Position numbers and translations under genes: made by a program. 64,000 nucleotides of DNA, from NCBI RefSeq assembly GCF_000380025.1, contig NZ_KB904184.1, positions 33,988-97,987 on the forward strand, in the 5' to 3' direction. The notes under the pieces were generated by a model, which saw nothing but the letters and a program-made list of their open reading frames with translations, was not told the DNA's origin and made no database searches. Below, one piece after another: positions 24,847-34,638 of this stretch. Origin of the DNA: Streptococcus entericus DSM 14446. Its GTDB lineage: Bacteria > Bacillota > Bacilli > Lactobacillales > Streptococcaceae. Position 1 is the first letter of the stretch. The number at the start of each line of letters is the position of its first letter.

Positions 24847-26235
24847 CTATAAATCTACCTCAGTTCCTTCCAGGAAACAAACGGTTATTTCGCCATCAAG
24901 TCCTATCGTGATATGGTCTAGCACTCGGCACATATCTGAGGGGTTGAAGTCTGTCTGCTCCTGCCTAAGCAGGTCACTCAATGCCATGCTGTAGTGCTTG
25001 TCAAGCAGTCGATTCTCTGCCAAGATTTTCTCCCACTTGCCATCAAGCAAATCAATGTTCTCGCTCAGTAGCTCTAATGCCTTTAGGAAAATCTGCTCGA
25101 GTGTCGCCTCATCCAAATGGCTACTGTAACACCCTTCCACTCCCTTGATGCGATAGCGGTTGTTACATTGCCACACCTTACGTTTGCCTCGGCTGGTTGC
25201 CCAATTCTTTCGTCCAAAGGCTGACCCGCAGGCTCCGCAGAACACCTTGGTGGTAAATGGGTTGTCCTCACTCTGCATGATATAGGACTTGAGCTGATGT
25301 TCTTCTCGGTAGGTTTTACGCCTGGCGATTTCTAATTGAACTGTCTCCCAATTCTCCTCATCAATAATACCCTCATGGCTATCTTCCACATAGTATTGGT
25401 TGACTTGACCATCATTTTGAACTCGTTTCTTTGTCAAAAAATCAACTGTGAAGGTCTTTTGTAGTAAGGCGTCCCCCTTGTACTTCTCATTCTGAAGCAT
25501 TTTGAGGATTGCTCCTGGACACCAGTTTGCCTTGCCTGACCACCCCTTAACGCCTTCCTTGTTGAAATACCTTGCTATAAATTCTGGACTATACCCGTCA
25601 AGGTACATGTCATAAATGTCTTTTACCACCTGGGCTTGTTCTGGGTTGATGATGAGCTTACCCTCTTCATCCTTGTCGTAACCCATGAACTTGGTCGCAT
25701 TGACTTGTACTTCTCCTCGCTCGAACCGTTTTCGAATACCCCAAGTCGCATTCTCTGAAATGGAGCGTGACTCATCCTGTGCTAAGGAGGACAAAATGGT
25801 AAGAAGCACTTCGCCCTTGGCATCCAAGCTATCGATGTTCTCCTTTTCAAAAGTCACCCCAATCCCAAGCTCCTTGAGTTCACGGACATACTTGATACAG
25901 TCCAAGGTGTTTCTCGCAAATCGAGAAATAGACTTGACTAGGATGCGGTCAATTTTACCTTCCCTACAGTCGGCTATCATGCGGTTGAACCCCTCACGCT
26001 TCTTAGTATTGTTTCCTGAAATCCCCTCGTCGGTATAAATGTCTACCAAGTCATAATCGTCATGCTGGGCGATATAATCTTGGTAATGTCGCACCTGGTT
26101 CTCATAACTTGATAGCTGTTCGTCTTGGTCGGTGGACACTCGACAGTAGGCAGCTACCCTCAACTTGGGGGCGAGTTGGTGTGTTGTCTCCACCTGCACC
26201 TTCTTGGCAGGTATAAGTGTAATCTGCTTTGCCAC
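24847..26235 (-). CDS. Large serine recombinase 2 (prophage integrase)
   Basis: 462 residues. Resolvase catalytic domain: RVAAYCRVSTDQDEQ (catalytic Ser), then DEGISGNNTKKREGF and ILVKSISRFARNTLD; recombinase domain KFMGYDKDEEGKL; zinc ribbon FCGACGSAFGRK ... CNNRYRIKGVEGC; coiled tail. Such enzymes integrate and excise phage DNA at short att sites. The start is GTG 26235 with AAGGAG upstream, 134 bases inside the end of the first recombinase gene. Two partner recombinases are also found in rum-targeting streptococcal phages such as those of the phi-m46.1 type, as I recall. Confidence 0.92.
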   Translation of the reverse strand: MAKQITLIPAKKVQVETTHQLAPKLRVAAYCRVSTDQDEQLSSYENQVRHYQDYIAQHDDYDLVDIYTDEGISGNNTKKREGFNRMIADCREGKIDRILVKSISRFARNTLDCIKYVRELKELGIGVTFEKENIDSLDAKGEVLLTILSSLAQDESRSISENATWGIRKRFERGEVQVNATKFMGYDKDEEGKLIINPEQAQVVKDIYDMYLDGYSPEFIARYFNKEGVKGWSGKANWCPGAILKMLQNEKYKGDALLQKTFTVDFLTKKRVQNDGQVNQYYVEDSHEGIIDEENWETVQLEIARRKTYREEHQLKSYIMQSEDNPFTTKVFCGACGSAFGRKNWATSRGKRKVWQCNNRYRIKGVEGCYSSHLDEATLEQIFLKALELLSENIDLLDGKWEKILAENRLLDKHYSMALSDLLRQEQTDFNPSDMCRVLDHITIGLDGEITVCFLEGTEVDL

Positions 26236-27358
26236 GGTCGTTCTCCTTCTTTTTGATGGTGTATTGTTTTGTTAAGTCCAGTTTCCAACTATCCAATAAG
26301 GACTCTTTGATTTTTATACCTTCGCAGGTTGACTTCCCCTGTTTAAGATAAGTCGCACACATCCAAGTGGGGGTGCGATAGGGAAGCTGTCGGCGTAGGC
26401 TTTTCTTACAGTAAGGGCAGAAGAGCTTTCCTGTATAGGGATAGCGTTTGGCATAAACCGCTGGGTTTGTTGTCCCATTTCGCCTCTGTCGGCACTCCTG
26501 GGCTTGTTGCCACAATTCTTTGGAAACAATAGCTGGGTGGTGGTCCTCCATATAATAGCTATCCACATGTCCTTGATTCAGTTGCGTTTGGTGACCAAGT
26601 GATGGGGTATAGAATTTTTGAAAGTGCCAATCCCCTTTATACTTTTCGTTACTTAATACATTTCGGATGGTGCTTTCGTGCCACTGACGATTGGTTACCG
26701 TCGGCACCTGATTCGCATTCAGCTCTTTGGCAATACGATTTGCCCCTTTGCCTGAAATATAAGCTTCAAAAATACCCCTGACAATCTCAGCTTCTTCTTG
26801 GTTGATAACCAACTGCCCATCTACGACATCATAGCCCAAGAACCGCTTGGCGTTTATATGGAATTCACCTCGTTGGAACTTCCTCTGATAGCCCCATCTC
26901 ACGTTAAAACTGTGGCTGGTTAACTCCTCCTCCGCATAGGAGGCTAACACTGTTAACATGACCTCTCCTTCTGAAGAGAGGGTATGGATGTTTTGCTCTT
27001 CGAAGAAGATGTCTACTCCCAAGAGTTTCAACTCACGGCTGACACTCAGAATGGTTTCCGTATTTCGTGCAAATCGACTGATGGACTTGGTATGAATACC
27101 GTCAATCCGACCTTGCCGACAAAGCTCCAACATCCGTTGAAATTCTGGTCGAGCTGTTTTCTTACCTGAAATCCCCCTATCCATAAACACACCAATAAAA
27201 TCGACATCGCTTCTATCCTTGTAGTGATTGTGATAGTAGGCAATTTGGTTCTCAAACGACGCCAGCTGTTCTTCTTCCATACTCGATACTCGAATATAAG
27301 CACAAACCCTTAATCGCTTCGGTTTCCTTGTTTTAGATTCAATTTTTCGAACCGTCAT
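26102..27358 (-). CDS. Large serine recombinase 1 (prophage integrase)
   Basis: 418 residues from ATG 27358, which has AGGAGG seven bases upstream. Catalytic domain RLRVCAYIRVSSMEEEQLAS, MDRGISGKKTARPEFQ and HTKSISRFARNT; recombinase domain RFLGYDVVDGQL; zinc ribbon LFCPYCKKSLRR ... CATYLKQGKSTCEG. The last 44 codons overlap the second recombinase in another frame (ending PRRTAIKL), so the C-terminal tail is unlikely to be conserved. Both genes read leftward toward the attachment site and end at one terminator. Confidence 0.9.
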   Translation of the reverse strand: MTVRKIESKTRKPKRLRVCAYIRVSSMEEEQLASFENQIAYYHNHYKDRSDVDFIGVFMDRGISGKKTARPEFQRMLELCRQGRIDGIHTKSISRFARNTETILSVSRELKLLGVDIFFEEQNIHTLSSEGEVMLTVLASYAEEELTSHSFNVRWGYQRKFQRGEFHINAKRFLGYDVVDGQLVINQEEAEIVRGIFEAYISGKGANRIAKELNANQVPTVTNRQWHESTIRNVLSNEKYKGDWHFQKFYTPSLGHQTQLNQGHVDSYYMEDHHPAIVSKELWQQAQECRQRRNGTTNPAVYAKRYPYTGKLFCPYCKKSLRRQLPYRTPTWMCATYLKQGKSTCEGIKIKESLLDSWKLDLTKQYTIKKKENDRGKADYTYTCQEGAGGDNTPTRPQVEGSCLLSSVHRPRRTAIKL

Positions 27359-27432
27359 CTGTTTTCCTCCTACCACTATATATCACTCTAAAGCCTTTAT
27401 TTATCAAGTCATAAGGGCTTAAATATAAGTAA

Positions 27433-27469
27433 AAAGATGCCGTTTTTGAGCTATTCAAACGGCATCTTT
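27433..27469 (-). terminator. Terminator of the phage late operon
   Basis: AAAGATGCCGTTT and AAACGGCATCTTT perfect arms with an 11-base loop; TTTT follows in both directions. It separates the lysis genes from the recombinases. Confidence 0.85.
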
Positions 27470-27489
27470 ATGTCAAAAATAAGGTGCGA

Positions 27490-28902
27490 TTAAACCAACT
27501 TCAAGACCTGCCCTACCTTGATACGGTTAGGGTCAGGAATGCTGTTGATGCGAGCGAGTTCTTGATAGGTGGTCTTAAAACGCTTGGCAATGCTTGATAA
27601 AGTGTCCCCTTTTTGAACGGTATAGGTCTGTTCACTATGGCCAAGAGTTGAAGGAGCCAAGTCCTGCTCTAAGACCCAAGAATTGATACCTTCTAACAGG
27701 TAAGCGTACTTGCTATTGGATTGGTTGACTTCTTTGACCCGAATAATCCTATAGCTCTTCCCCTTCACAAAGGATTTGATGGGATGACCCGTCTGATAAT
27801 GCGTCGCATGCTTCTCCACCCGAACGCTATCCCCAAGGTGATAGCGAAAACTAGACTGGGAAGCTGAACTGGCAGTACTGGGAAAGGCAGACACCTGACC
27901 CGTGATAGCCTGTACGAACTCCTTGGCCAGAACCCGCTTGTGTGCCTCGTAAATGGCCATGTCCGCATGGTTATCGATAAAAGCAATCTCTACCAAGCGG
28001 TAGTTGTAGCCTTTGCTAGCGGCAACGTTGGCATTATAAAGCCATTCCACCTTCTTAATGCCTCGGTTAGTGAAGCGACTAGAAAGAGCTGCTAAAAGTT
28101 TCTGGTCCAGACTATCTGGTTGATAGCCTGCATAAATCAAAATCTCCGTCCCACGAGCCTGACCATTAAAGGCATTGAAATGAAGCTCTGTAATGGAGTC
28201 ATAACCCTTACCAATACTACCTAGACTACGATAATCATAGACATTCTGGTCTGTGATATAGTCAATCTGATTACCTGAATAGACCGCCATCAACTGAGCG
28301 AACTCACGAACCTTATCCGCTTCTGTAATCCCTAATGAGCGATTAACCGCCCCTGGATCATAACCGCTTGGACCTTTGCCATGCCCACAAATCACTAAAT
28401 GTTTACCCATCTTCTGTTCTCCTTTTACTGTCTCTTGTTGGAGGGATTTATCCCATTCATAAAGTTGGTGTTCTTGAATCAAAGCAATGAGCTTTACTGC
28501 ATAGTTGGGGTCTGTCGCATAACCTGCGGCTTGTAAAGCCAAACAAGCCTTGCGATAGGATTTTTCTCCAATAACTGCCGCATAGTTCCTGCGTCGCCAG
28601 TCGGTTGAGGAGAAAAAGACCGCATGGTCTATAATGGATGCCTCCCAAGAATCATATTTCCGAAAGCTAGCGACTTCTATTCCCATTTTCCCCTGACGGA
28701 ACTCTTGAGTGGGGAGGCGAACCACCTTGCCTGTCCAATCCCCACTAGCCTTAATACCAAAGAGGTTATGATTAGGGGATTGGGCAAGCGCTGACTGTCC
28801 CCAGCCACTTTCTAAAACGGCTTGTGCCGCTGACACAGAAGGCAAAATCCCATGTTGCCAACCTGCCAAACACCCTTCCTTGATGCGTTCTAAAAATGTC
28901 AC
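27490..28902 (-). CDS. Endolysin: glucosaminidase, amidase and LysM domains
   Basis: 470 residues. Residues about 1-150 form a GH73 glucosaminidase (SAAQAVLESGWGQSALAQSP, NLFGIKASGDW). After a linker, LVICGHGKGPSGYDPGAVN and TELHFNAFNGQARGTEILIY form a zinc amidase (Amidase_3); an SH3-like segment (YHLGDSVRVEKHATHY) and a LysM repeat (YTVQKGDTLSSIAKRFKTTY) bind the wall. A strong ribosome site (AAAAGGAGA) eight bases before an in-frame ATG at 28410 could give a second product of about 306 residues holding amidase plus binding domains. It overlaps holin by four bases. Confidence 0.92.
   Translation of the reverse strand: MTFLERIKEGCLAGWQHGILPSVSAAQAVLESGWGQSALAQSPNHNLFGIKASGDWTGKVVRLPTQEFRQGKMGIEVASFRKYDSWEASIIDHAVFFSSTDWRRRNYAAVIGEKSYRKACLALQAAGYATDPNYAVKLIALIQEHQLYEWDKSLQQETVKGEQKMGKHLVICGHGKGPSGYDPGAVNRSLGITEADKVREFAQLMAVYSGNQIDYITDQNVYDYRSLGSIGKGYDSITELHFNAFNGQARGTEILIYAGYQPDSLDQKLLAALSSRFTNRGIKKVEWLYNANVAASKGYNYRLVEIAFIDNHADMAIYEAHKRVLAKEFVQAITGQVSAFPSTASSASQSSFRYHLGDSVRVEKHATHYQTGHPIKSFVKGKSYRIIRVKEVNQSNSKYAYLLEGINSWVLEQDLAPSTLGHSEQTYTVQKGDTLSSIAKRFKTTYQELARINSIPDPNRIKVGQVLKLV
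28419..28426 (-). promoter_or_regulatory. Internal ribosome binding site in endolysin
   Basis: Minus-strand TAAAAGGAGA precedes ATG 28410 (MGKHLVICGHGK), exactly at the junction between the glucosaminidase and amidase domains. This is stronger than the site ahead of the full-length start. Confidence 0.65.
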
Positions 28903-29303
28903 TGCTCTTCCTCCTCTTGAAATTGTTTCAGAATCAGTTTCAACTGCCTTGGAATAGGCAATCCAATCCGTACCGCATTCTCTAAAATGGATAGACCCTC
29001 ATTACTCAAATAAAAGAAAATGATGGCTGTTCGAATACTAGTTCCTGTTTGAATTAGGCGAGTATCAATGATATGCCCGACTGCCACCAAGAAAAAGAGG
29101 ACAATCTTCTTAAAGATGCCTCTAAAGCCAATCCGACTGGAGAGCTTCTTCTCGACGATAGCCGCCATAAGTCCAGTCAGGTAGTCGATGCTCACAAATA
29201 CGACCAAGGCAAAGAGTACACCGTCAACCTTGCCAAAAACCTGACCAATAAGGCCACCAATCGTGGAAAATAAAAGTTGATTCACTGTCATCACTGTTTT
29301 CAT
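28899..29303 (-). CDS. Phage holin
   Basis: 134 residues with several hydrophobic helices (LLFSTIGGLIGQVF, VLFALVVFVSIDYLTGLMAA, KKIVLFFLVAVGHII, TAIIFFYLSNEGLSILENA) and a charged tail (QFQEEEEQ). The DYLTGLMAA and FFYLSNEGLSILEN motifs are those of the toxin-secretion/phage-lysis holin family. It makes membrane holes that release endolysin; ATGA couples it to the lysin gene. Confidence 0.92.
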   Translation of the reverse strand: MKTVMTVNQLLFSTIGGLIGQVFGKVDGVLFALVVFVSIDYLTGLMAAIVEKKLSSRIGFRGIFKKIVLFFLVAVGHIIDTRLIQTGTSIRTAIIFFYLSNEGLSILENAVRIGLPIPRQLKLILKQFQEEEEQ

Positions 29304-29306
29304 GTC

Positions 29307-29654
29307 CTACCTCACTTCTACTGCTGTATCTGGATGTTCCCAAATCGGCTCACCGTTTTCTGTAAAACGCATCAGATAGAAACACTTCTCATTCAAAAGC
29401 GAAATGTCCAACTGTGGGACTGCTCCTTGCCACTGGGTACTGGTTTTCATGGTCTCAATTGATACCCATTGTCGTCGGCCTTCTACCCAAACGGGGCGTT
29501 GTTCTGTGACCTTATAAAAGTAAAAATCAAGGTCTCCCTTGATGCAACGAATGAACTCCCCATAAGTGTTCATATAAGATAAGGCTGTCGCCAAATCAAA
29601 AGGCTCAATGACCTGAGCCTGCTCAAAACTATCCTGAATGGTTTCTTTAGTCAT
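29307..29654 (-). CDS. Phage protein upstream of holin
   Basis: 115 residues from ATG 29654, which has AGGAGG upstream. It starts MTKETIQDSFEQAQVIEPFD and contains GEPIWEHPDTAVEVR at the end. Such proteins lie between tail fibre and holin in streptococcal siphophages; function is unknown. It overlaps the preceding small gene by eight bases. Confidence 0.7.
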   Translation of the reverse strand: MTKETIQDSFEQAQVIEPFDLATALSYMNTYGEFIRCIKGDLDFYFYKVTEQRPVWVEGRRQWVSIETMKTSTQWQGAVPQLDISLLNEKCFYLMRFTENGEPIWEHPDTAVEVR

Positions 29655-29859
29655 CTGTTTTTCCTCCTGTCTGTGGTTGGGTTGCCCCTTCAAGTAAGGC
29701 TTCCAGCTCCGCAATCTGTGCACTGAGTGCCTGATTAGCTTCTTGACTTTCTGCCAATTGAATGGCTAGAAGTTGCTTAGTCGTCAATTCATCTGCCAAC
29801 TTGGTGCTGAGTTCTGTAATGGTCAAGCGAAGAGCTTGAATCAAGTCTTGGTCGGTCAT
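29647..29859 (-). CDS. Small coiled-coil phage protein
   Basis: 70 residues, nearly all helix with a heptad pattern (LRLTITELSTKLADELTTKQ, ANQALSAQIAELEALLEGA). AAGGAG precedes ATG 29859. Position after the tail fibre suggests a tail-tip or lysis accessory; function unknown. Confidence 0.7.
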   Translation of the reverse strand: MTDQDLIQALRLTITELSTKLADELTTKQLLAIQLAESQEANQALSAQIAELEALLEGATQPQTGGKTDD

Positions 29860-29869
29860 ATCGTTCTCC

Positions 29870-32800
29870 TTATAAATCTTTCATGTGATTGTTGTATTCG
29901 TTAATAACGGCTCGTCGCATATCCATGTTATTGGGGTCCCAGCCGATATTATTCCAATGAATCCAGCACCGTGCCAGTGCTCTGACTGCTCCGACAAGAT
30001 AGTTCATATCGATCATGCTGCCGATAGTGGTGGGTGTAAACTTAAAGCCTCGTCCAAGGGAAAAATCATCTTTCAAGATGATGCTGTCGCCATAGACCTC
30101 TGCCTGGTCAACGGTAGCCGCATGGGCTGTTCCTCTAGCCCCACGGAAGAACCTCGCCCCACAAAAACGTCCTGATGAGGCAGAGTTTATCCCATCGCCT
30201 GACGAGGTCACTCCAATCGAGGCATAGAGGCTCCCAACCCCTCCATCGCTGGAAGAGCTGACATCATTGAAATGAACAAAAGCGGTATGCGTGCCTTTTC
30301 GTCTCACTAAGGCATTATTAGCTGAGTTAAAGGTCACTGTCGCATCATTATTAAAGGTGATGTTAGCTTGATTAAGATTGATACTCATGGCATTGTTTAA
30401 GGCAGTCAAGATACCTCCTGAAACCTTGTTGGCTGAGAGGGTAACGGACTGAACCTGAGTAATAAAGGCGTTCTTGGCAAAAAGTTGCTTCAAATAAGCT
30501 TCGTTAGCCATGAGCTTATTGAAGAAAGCCTGATCGACTTTTAGCTTATCGGCTGTAACGGCCTCTGCCGCAAGAATAATAGAGGTGATGGATCCAGCCG
30601 TAATTTTCCCGCCATGAAGGCTTTCTATCATGGCATTCTTTATCACCCCATTATCAATCAGCGTCTGGCCATTCAAGTGAATCAAGCGACCTTGAATTTT
30701 TACCCCACCTGTATTGACATTCAGCTGACTCAGTACTGTCCCACTATTAGTCAGATACTTAACTGCCCAAGAATCTGCCAATTGTTGAACCTTGGTGGTC
30801 GCAGTAGTTAGGGGATTTTTGACCTCTGTTTGAAAGAGGGAACTGGTCATGACTTGGCGAGACATATTGGTCGTCACATCTCCTTCCGTTCGCCCCAAAA
30901 CTCGCTCGTACAATTGAGCTGTCTCTTTCACTTGATTAAAATCCGCTGCTAGTGTTAGGTCACTCGGATGCGGTGACCAATAAGTGGGTTCAAGGTCACT
31001 TTCAACTACCAGATACCAGTCCACATCAGCTGTGCCACTGCGGTCTCCGCCACTTGGAAACCAATAAGAGGAAATCAAAAAGACACCTGCTGAACGAGGC
31101 ATCACTTTTAAACTCTTGGTTTCATAAACCGTACTTGTAAACTCCAAACGATAGCTCTCGCTCCAGTTAGACGTGTAGAGGAAGATGGCTGTTTTCTTGT
31201 CGCTCGTGCCACCTGTCTTTTTAGCACGAGCAGTAAAATAGTAAGTCTTTCCTGCTTCCAGAGAGACCTGCCTTGTCCCAAAACCATAGTTGCTGGAGGA
31301 TTCATTAATCCTAGAATTTAAAACCAGATTAACCGAACTGGTCTTGGTCGGGATTAGACTCCTCGTCTCAATCAAGCCCCGTTCAATCGATTGAGCGGTT
31401 TCTCGCTTGTAATTGTCAAAGGTAGTCGTTGGGACATAACCAGAAAGAGCACTCGATGTCAGATAACCTCGTCCTGTGATATTGCTGTCAACTTGAGCCT
31501 TAGTTTGATAACCTTTCCCATTCACTAAGCTCTCTACCTGACTACTGGTCAAACGTTGACTAATCAAACCTGCTTGATGGGTAATACTCGTTTCTGCGGT
31601 ACTTAGTCGTCCGGTAAGGCTACTCATTTCAGCCTTGGTCGCAAGAAGTTTTATCCCTTCCTTGGTCTGGTCATAGCTGGTCTTAAGACTGGTTAACCCG
31701 CCATCAACCGTTCGAACTTGACCCGATAATTCTGCCAAGTTTCGACTAATGGTCTGTTGGTAAGTCGCCATCTCCGTTTTGATGTCCACCTCGGATGGTG
31801 ACCAGTCCTTGTTATGATGCCCCTGATAGACAGCTGGGGAGTTTATCTCCACCCACCTCTCCTGATTCGAGGGGTTACTGTCCAAACTGCCTAACACCAC
31901 GGTTGGTGTATCGTAACACCCTTGCTTAAAAGTGTAGCGAATCCAGTAGCGCAACCATCCATCTGTTATCGGAAAAGTGACCAGTCCATCACCAGACTCA
32001 CTCTGATGGCCTGTGGAAGTTTCTGCTAGTTTGATGATGTTGCGATTATCTAACAGCTGGCATCTGATAACTTGACCACGAGTAGAAGCCTTGGCATAAA
32101 ATGAGACTATCAGCTCCTTATCTCCGTAAAGAGCAATGGTAGTCGCACGCCTGTAGCCCTCTATAATAGTGGTACTGTTGGCAGGCTGAAACACCTGCTT
32201 TACCGCTCGACCAAACATGGTGGATAACGTTCCGCTTGAGTTTCTTTTTGGATTTTGGTCACTCATCTTTTCCGTATCAGACAAGAGGTTTCGATCACCC
32301 ACCCAGATATTTTTAAGACTCAGTTTCGTGCCACTCAAGTCTTGTTCCAAGGTCTGAACCTGTTGGCTCAACCCTGCTTTTGTACGCTCCAGTTGAGTGA
32401 CTGTTGTTCTCAATCCGCCAGCATCCGTTTGAAGTTGAGTCACTTCCCTCACAAGACCAGTCAATTGGTTCCCCTTAGCCAAAAGGTCACGTTTGGCATC
32501 ATCAAGGCTTCTATTCAAAACAGAGACGCTCTCCTTCGTTGCCAAACTCACCAGTTGTCTCGCCAATTCCTGCCTAACGCTATCAGCCGCCTCCTTGGCA
32601 GCTGTCGCAAGTGAAGTGGAAACGCCGACTTGTTGGAGGAGGTGATTGGTTTTGGTCTCTGATGCCACGACTTGTCGAGATAAGTCTTGTGCTTGATTGT
32701 CCACCTTTTGGATAGCCTGCTGGACTTCTGCTTGAACCACCTCTGCCTTGGCTTTAGCTTGCTCAATACCTTCTTCCAGTTCTTGTTTTCCTTGTTCAAA

Positions 32801-33916
32801 AGCAACTTCAAAGGCTCGATTGGCATTATCAACGGCTTCCTTGATGGCTAGTTCTTGAGCAGTATCTGCTGCACTAAGAACCTCTTTCGCAAAGCTGGAA
32901 AGCGGACTGGACAGCGATGAACCACCGACAGAAGCCTTATCGTCAAACGTCAATGAGATATATGCCTTAGTTAAGGCATTATACTCATAGCCAATCGCCT
33001 GTTTAGACAAATCAATCTGATGCTTACGGCTTTTCAGTCGAACCCAATCTCCCAAATGAACCACTTGCCCATCAAGCTCGTAAGCCTCAATAGTAATGGC
33101 ATCTCTCGGTTTATCAATGTTCTCATGCCTAAACTTTGCCTCACCCCATTGTCTAAGCTCATCCAGAGTCTTGAGGGTGTTATTCTCAAACTCTGCTTCT
33201 TGGATATAGGGATAGTGGTTAATAAGAGGGCTATCCAATGTTAGAGACAGAACACGGTCATCTTCTCCCTCTTTGATAGTTGAGCGCAGGTGAATCCGAG
33301 TAATGACCGATTGACTCCCTTGTTTTCGCTCATATCGCTTCAAATTCTTATGCGTTGAAATAACGACACCTCGGTCTTCCCCTCGCCTAGCCTTAATGGC
33401 TAATGAAAAGTTATCCCGAACCAACTCCCCTTCCCAAGTACCGACAATGGAGTGCTTGCCATCTAGTAAAACCGAATAGAGGGTCTCGGCCTTATCCGTT
33501 TGAAAGGTATGGAGACTTGCGATATCACTAGACAAGGAAAATGGGGCGAGAGAGGATTTACTTTTGATAACCACTTGACTCAGAGCTATCTGACAACCGA
33601 CTTGATGAAGAGCGAGCGGTTTGATAGACCGTCGCATGATATCATCGGTGATATGATAAGCCACAACCTCTACCGCATCATCTCCTTCTACCACCTCTCG
33701 AATCCGAAAGAGTTGTTGCCCCAATAAGGGAGCTGGGGACTTGATAAGCTTGTCTGTTTCAAGCAACTGATAGACCTTGGTGTCTGTCAAAGGATAAGAC
33801 ATGGTCAGTTTGAAATCACCATTTAGGGTTTCAGATACCACAGCTGAACTCGCTTCATGTAAAGGCAGACCATTCCACCTACTGGTTCGACTCATTTTAT
33901 CCAAAAGAAATAACAT
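29870..33916 (-). CDS. Tail spike/tail endopeptidase and fibre protein
   Basis: 1348 residues. The N-terminal 330 residues (FLLDKMSRTSRWNGLPLHEA, DFKLTMSYPLTD, VVAYHITDDIMRR) match the prophage tail endopeptidase/Tal family that plugs the tail tip. Long coiled coils follow (about 345-530), then carbohydrate-binding-like regions (NLVLNSRINESSSNYGFG, FLYTSNWSESYRLEF) and a C-terminal domain with shape VSLSANKVSGGILTALN. ATG 33916 overlaps the stop of the Dit gene (TGATG); the GTG at 33925 is less likely. The protein likely contacts the host wall and helps DNA entry. Confidence 0.88.
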   Translation of the reverse strand: MLFLLDKMSRTSRWNGLPLHEASSAVVSETLNGDFKLTMSYPLTDTKVYQLLETDKLIKSPAPLLGQQLFRIREVVEGDDAVEVVAYHITDDIMRRSIKPLALHQVGCQIALSQVVIKSKSSLAPFSLSSDIASLHTFQTDKAETLYSVLLDGKHSIVGTWEGELVRDNFSLAIKARRGEDRGVVISTHKNLKRYERKQGSQSVITRIHLRSTIKEGEDDRVLSLTLDSPLINHYPYIQEAEFENNTLKTLDELRQWGEAKFRHENIDKPRDAITIEAYELDGQVVHLGDWVRLKSRKHQIDLSKQAIGYEYNALTKAYISLTFDDKASVGGSSLSSPLSSFAKEVLSAADTAQELAIKEAVDNANRAFEVAFEQGKQELEEGIEQAKAKAEVVQAEVQQAIQKVDNQAQDLSRQVVASETKTNHLLQQVGVSTSLATAAKEAADSVRQELARQLVSLATKESVSVLNRSLDDAKRDLLAKGNQLTGLVREVTQLQTDAGGLRTTVTQLERTKAGLSQQVQTLEQDLSGTKLSLKNIWVGDRNLLSDTEKMSDQNPKRNSSGTLSTMFGRAVKQVFQPANSTTIIEGYRRATTIALYGDKELIVSFYAKASTRGQVIRCQLLDNRNIIKLAETSTGHQSESGDGLVTFPITDGWLRYWIRYTFKQGCYDTPTVVLGSLDSNPSNQERWVEINSPAVYQGHHNKDWSPSEVDIKTEMATYQQTISRNLAELSGQVRTVDGGLTSLKTSYDQTKEGIKLLATKAEMSSLTGRLSTAETSITHQAGLISQRLTSSQVESLVNGKGYQTKAQVDSNITGRGYLTSSALSGYVPTTTFDNYKRETAQSIERGLIETRSLIPTKTSSVNLVLNSRINESSSNYGFGTRQVSLEAGKTYYFTARAKKTGGTSDKKTAIFLYTSNWSESYRLEFTSTVYETKSLKVMPRSAGVFLISSYWFPSGGDRSGTADVDWYLVVESDLEPTYWSPHPSDLTLAADFNQVKETAQLYERVLGRTEGDVTTNMSRQVMTSSLFQTEVKNPLTTATTKVQQLADSWAVKYLTNSGTVLSQLNVNTGGVKIQGRLIHLNGQTLIDNGVIKNAMIESLHGGKITAGSITSIILAAEAVTADKLKVDQAFFNKLMANEAYLKQLFAKNAFITQVQSVTLSANKVSGGILTALNNAMSINLNQANITFNNDATVTFNSANNALVRRKGTHTAFVHFNDVSSSSDGGVGSLYASIGVTSSGDGINSASSGRFCGARFFRGARGTAHAATVDQAEVYGDSIILKDDFSLGRGFKFTPTTIGSMIDMNYLVGAVRALARCWIHWNNIGWDPNNMDMRRAVINEYNNHMKDL

Positions 33917-34638
33917 CAAGCCCACCCCCAGACCGTTTCAACCACCAAGGATGAAATCCCAGTTCCCAAAACAACGCCAACCGCATTCCCTTGACTGGGA
34001 TCAAGGGTGATAAAATCCCCTGACCACTGGACAGCTTGTCCCCTACTGGTTAAAAAGGACGGTTGTTGTGGATTGTTTTCCATAATCAAGGTCTCATTAA
34101 GTCGAGACAAACCGATAACCTGGTCGCCAACTGTAAAGCGTGTCTCTCCGCTTGAAGAACCGCTTACTGTAATCTTGGGAAAAGCAAGTGCAGATCCTTG
34201 TAATCGTAAGGTCCCATTGCTAGTAAAGATCTGTCTATCCACAGTCTTGAAATACTTGGTGGGGTGACAAACAAAGGTCACAGACACCACCATCACGCCA
34301 AGTTTATCCTTCTGACTAGAAACAGCCTCTACTCGGTAACACCAGAGCTTGGTGGTTTTCACCTGTTCTCGCTCCAGCCAAAAACCTTCTTTTGAAAACA
34401 GGCTGAGGAACTGATACAGTTGTGCCTCTGTGGGTTTCACCAAATATAGGGTATAGGCTAACCTCATCAGGCCTCGTTGGCGATTGCTTTGAATCAGCGC
34501 TCCACTAATCCCATCATGTTCCAAGAGCTTGGTTTTAGAATCACTAACTACATAGGTGGGACCTTCTTCAACCAGAACCTTAAAAGGAAAACTACTGGTT
34601 GAAACTCCGTCAACGGTTAAAGCATTGTGTCTAATCAT
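33916..34638 (-). CDS. Distal tail protein (Dit)
   Basis: 240 residues. VDGVSTSSFPFKVLVEEGP at the start and FTSNGTLRLQGSALAFPKIT, GSSSGETRFTVGDQVIGL in the galectin-like part are typical of siphophage Dit proteins that form the hexameric hub between tail tube and Tal. It overlaps the tape-measure gene by four bases and Tal by one. Confidence 0.9.
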   Translation of the reverse strand: MIRHNALTVDGVSTSSFPFKVLVEEGPTYVVSDSKTKLLEHDGISGALIQSNRQRGLMRLAYTLYLVKPTEAQLYQFLSLFSKEGFWLEREQVKTTKLWCYRVEAVSSQKDKLGVMVVSVTFVCHPTKYFKTVDRQIFTSNGTLRLQGSALAFPKITVSGSSSGETRFTVGDQVIGLSRLNETLIMENNPQQPSFLTSRGQAVQWSGDFITLDPSQGNAVGVVLGTGISSLVVETVWGWA

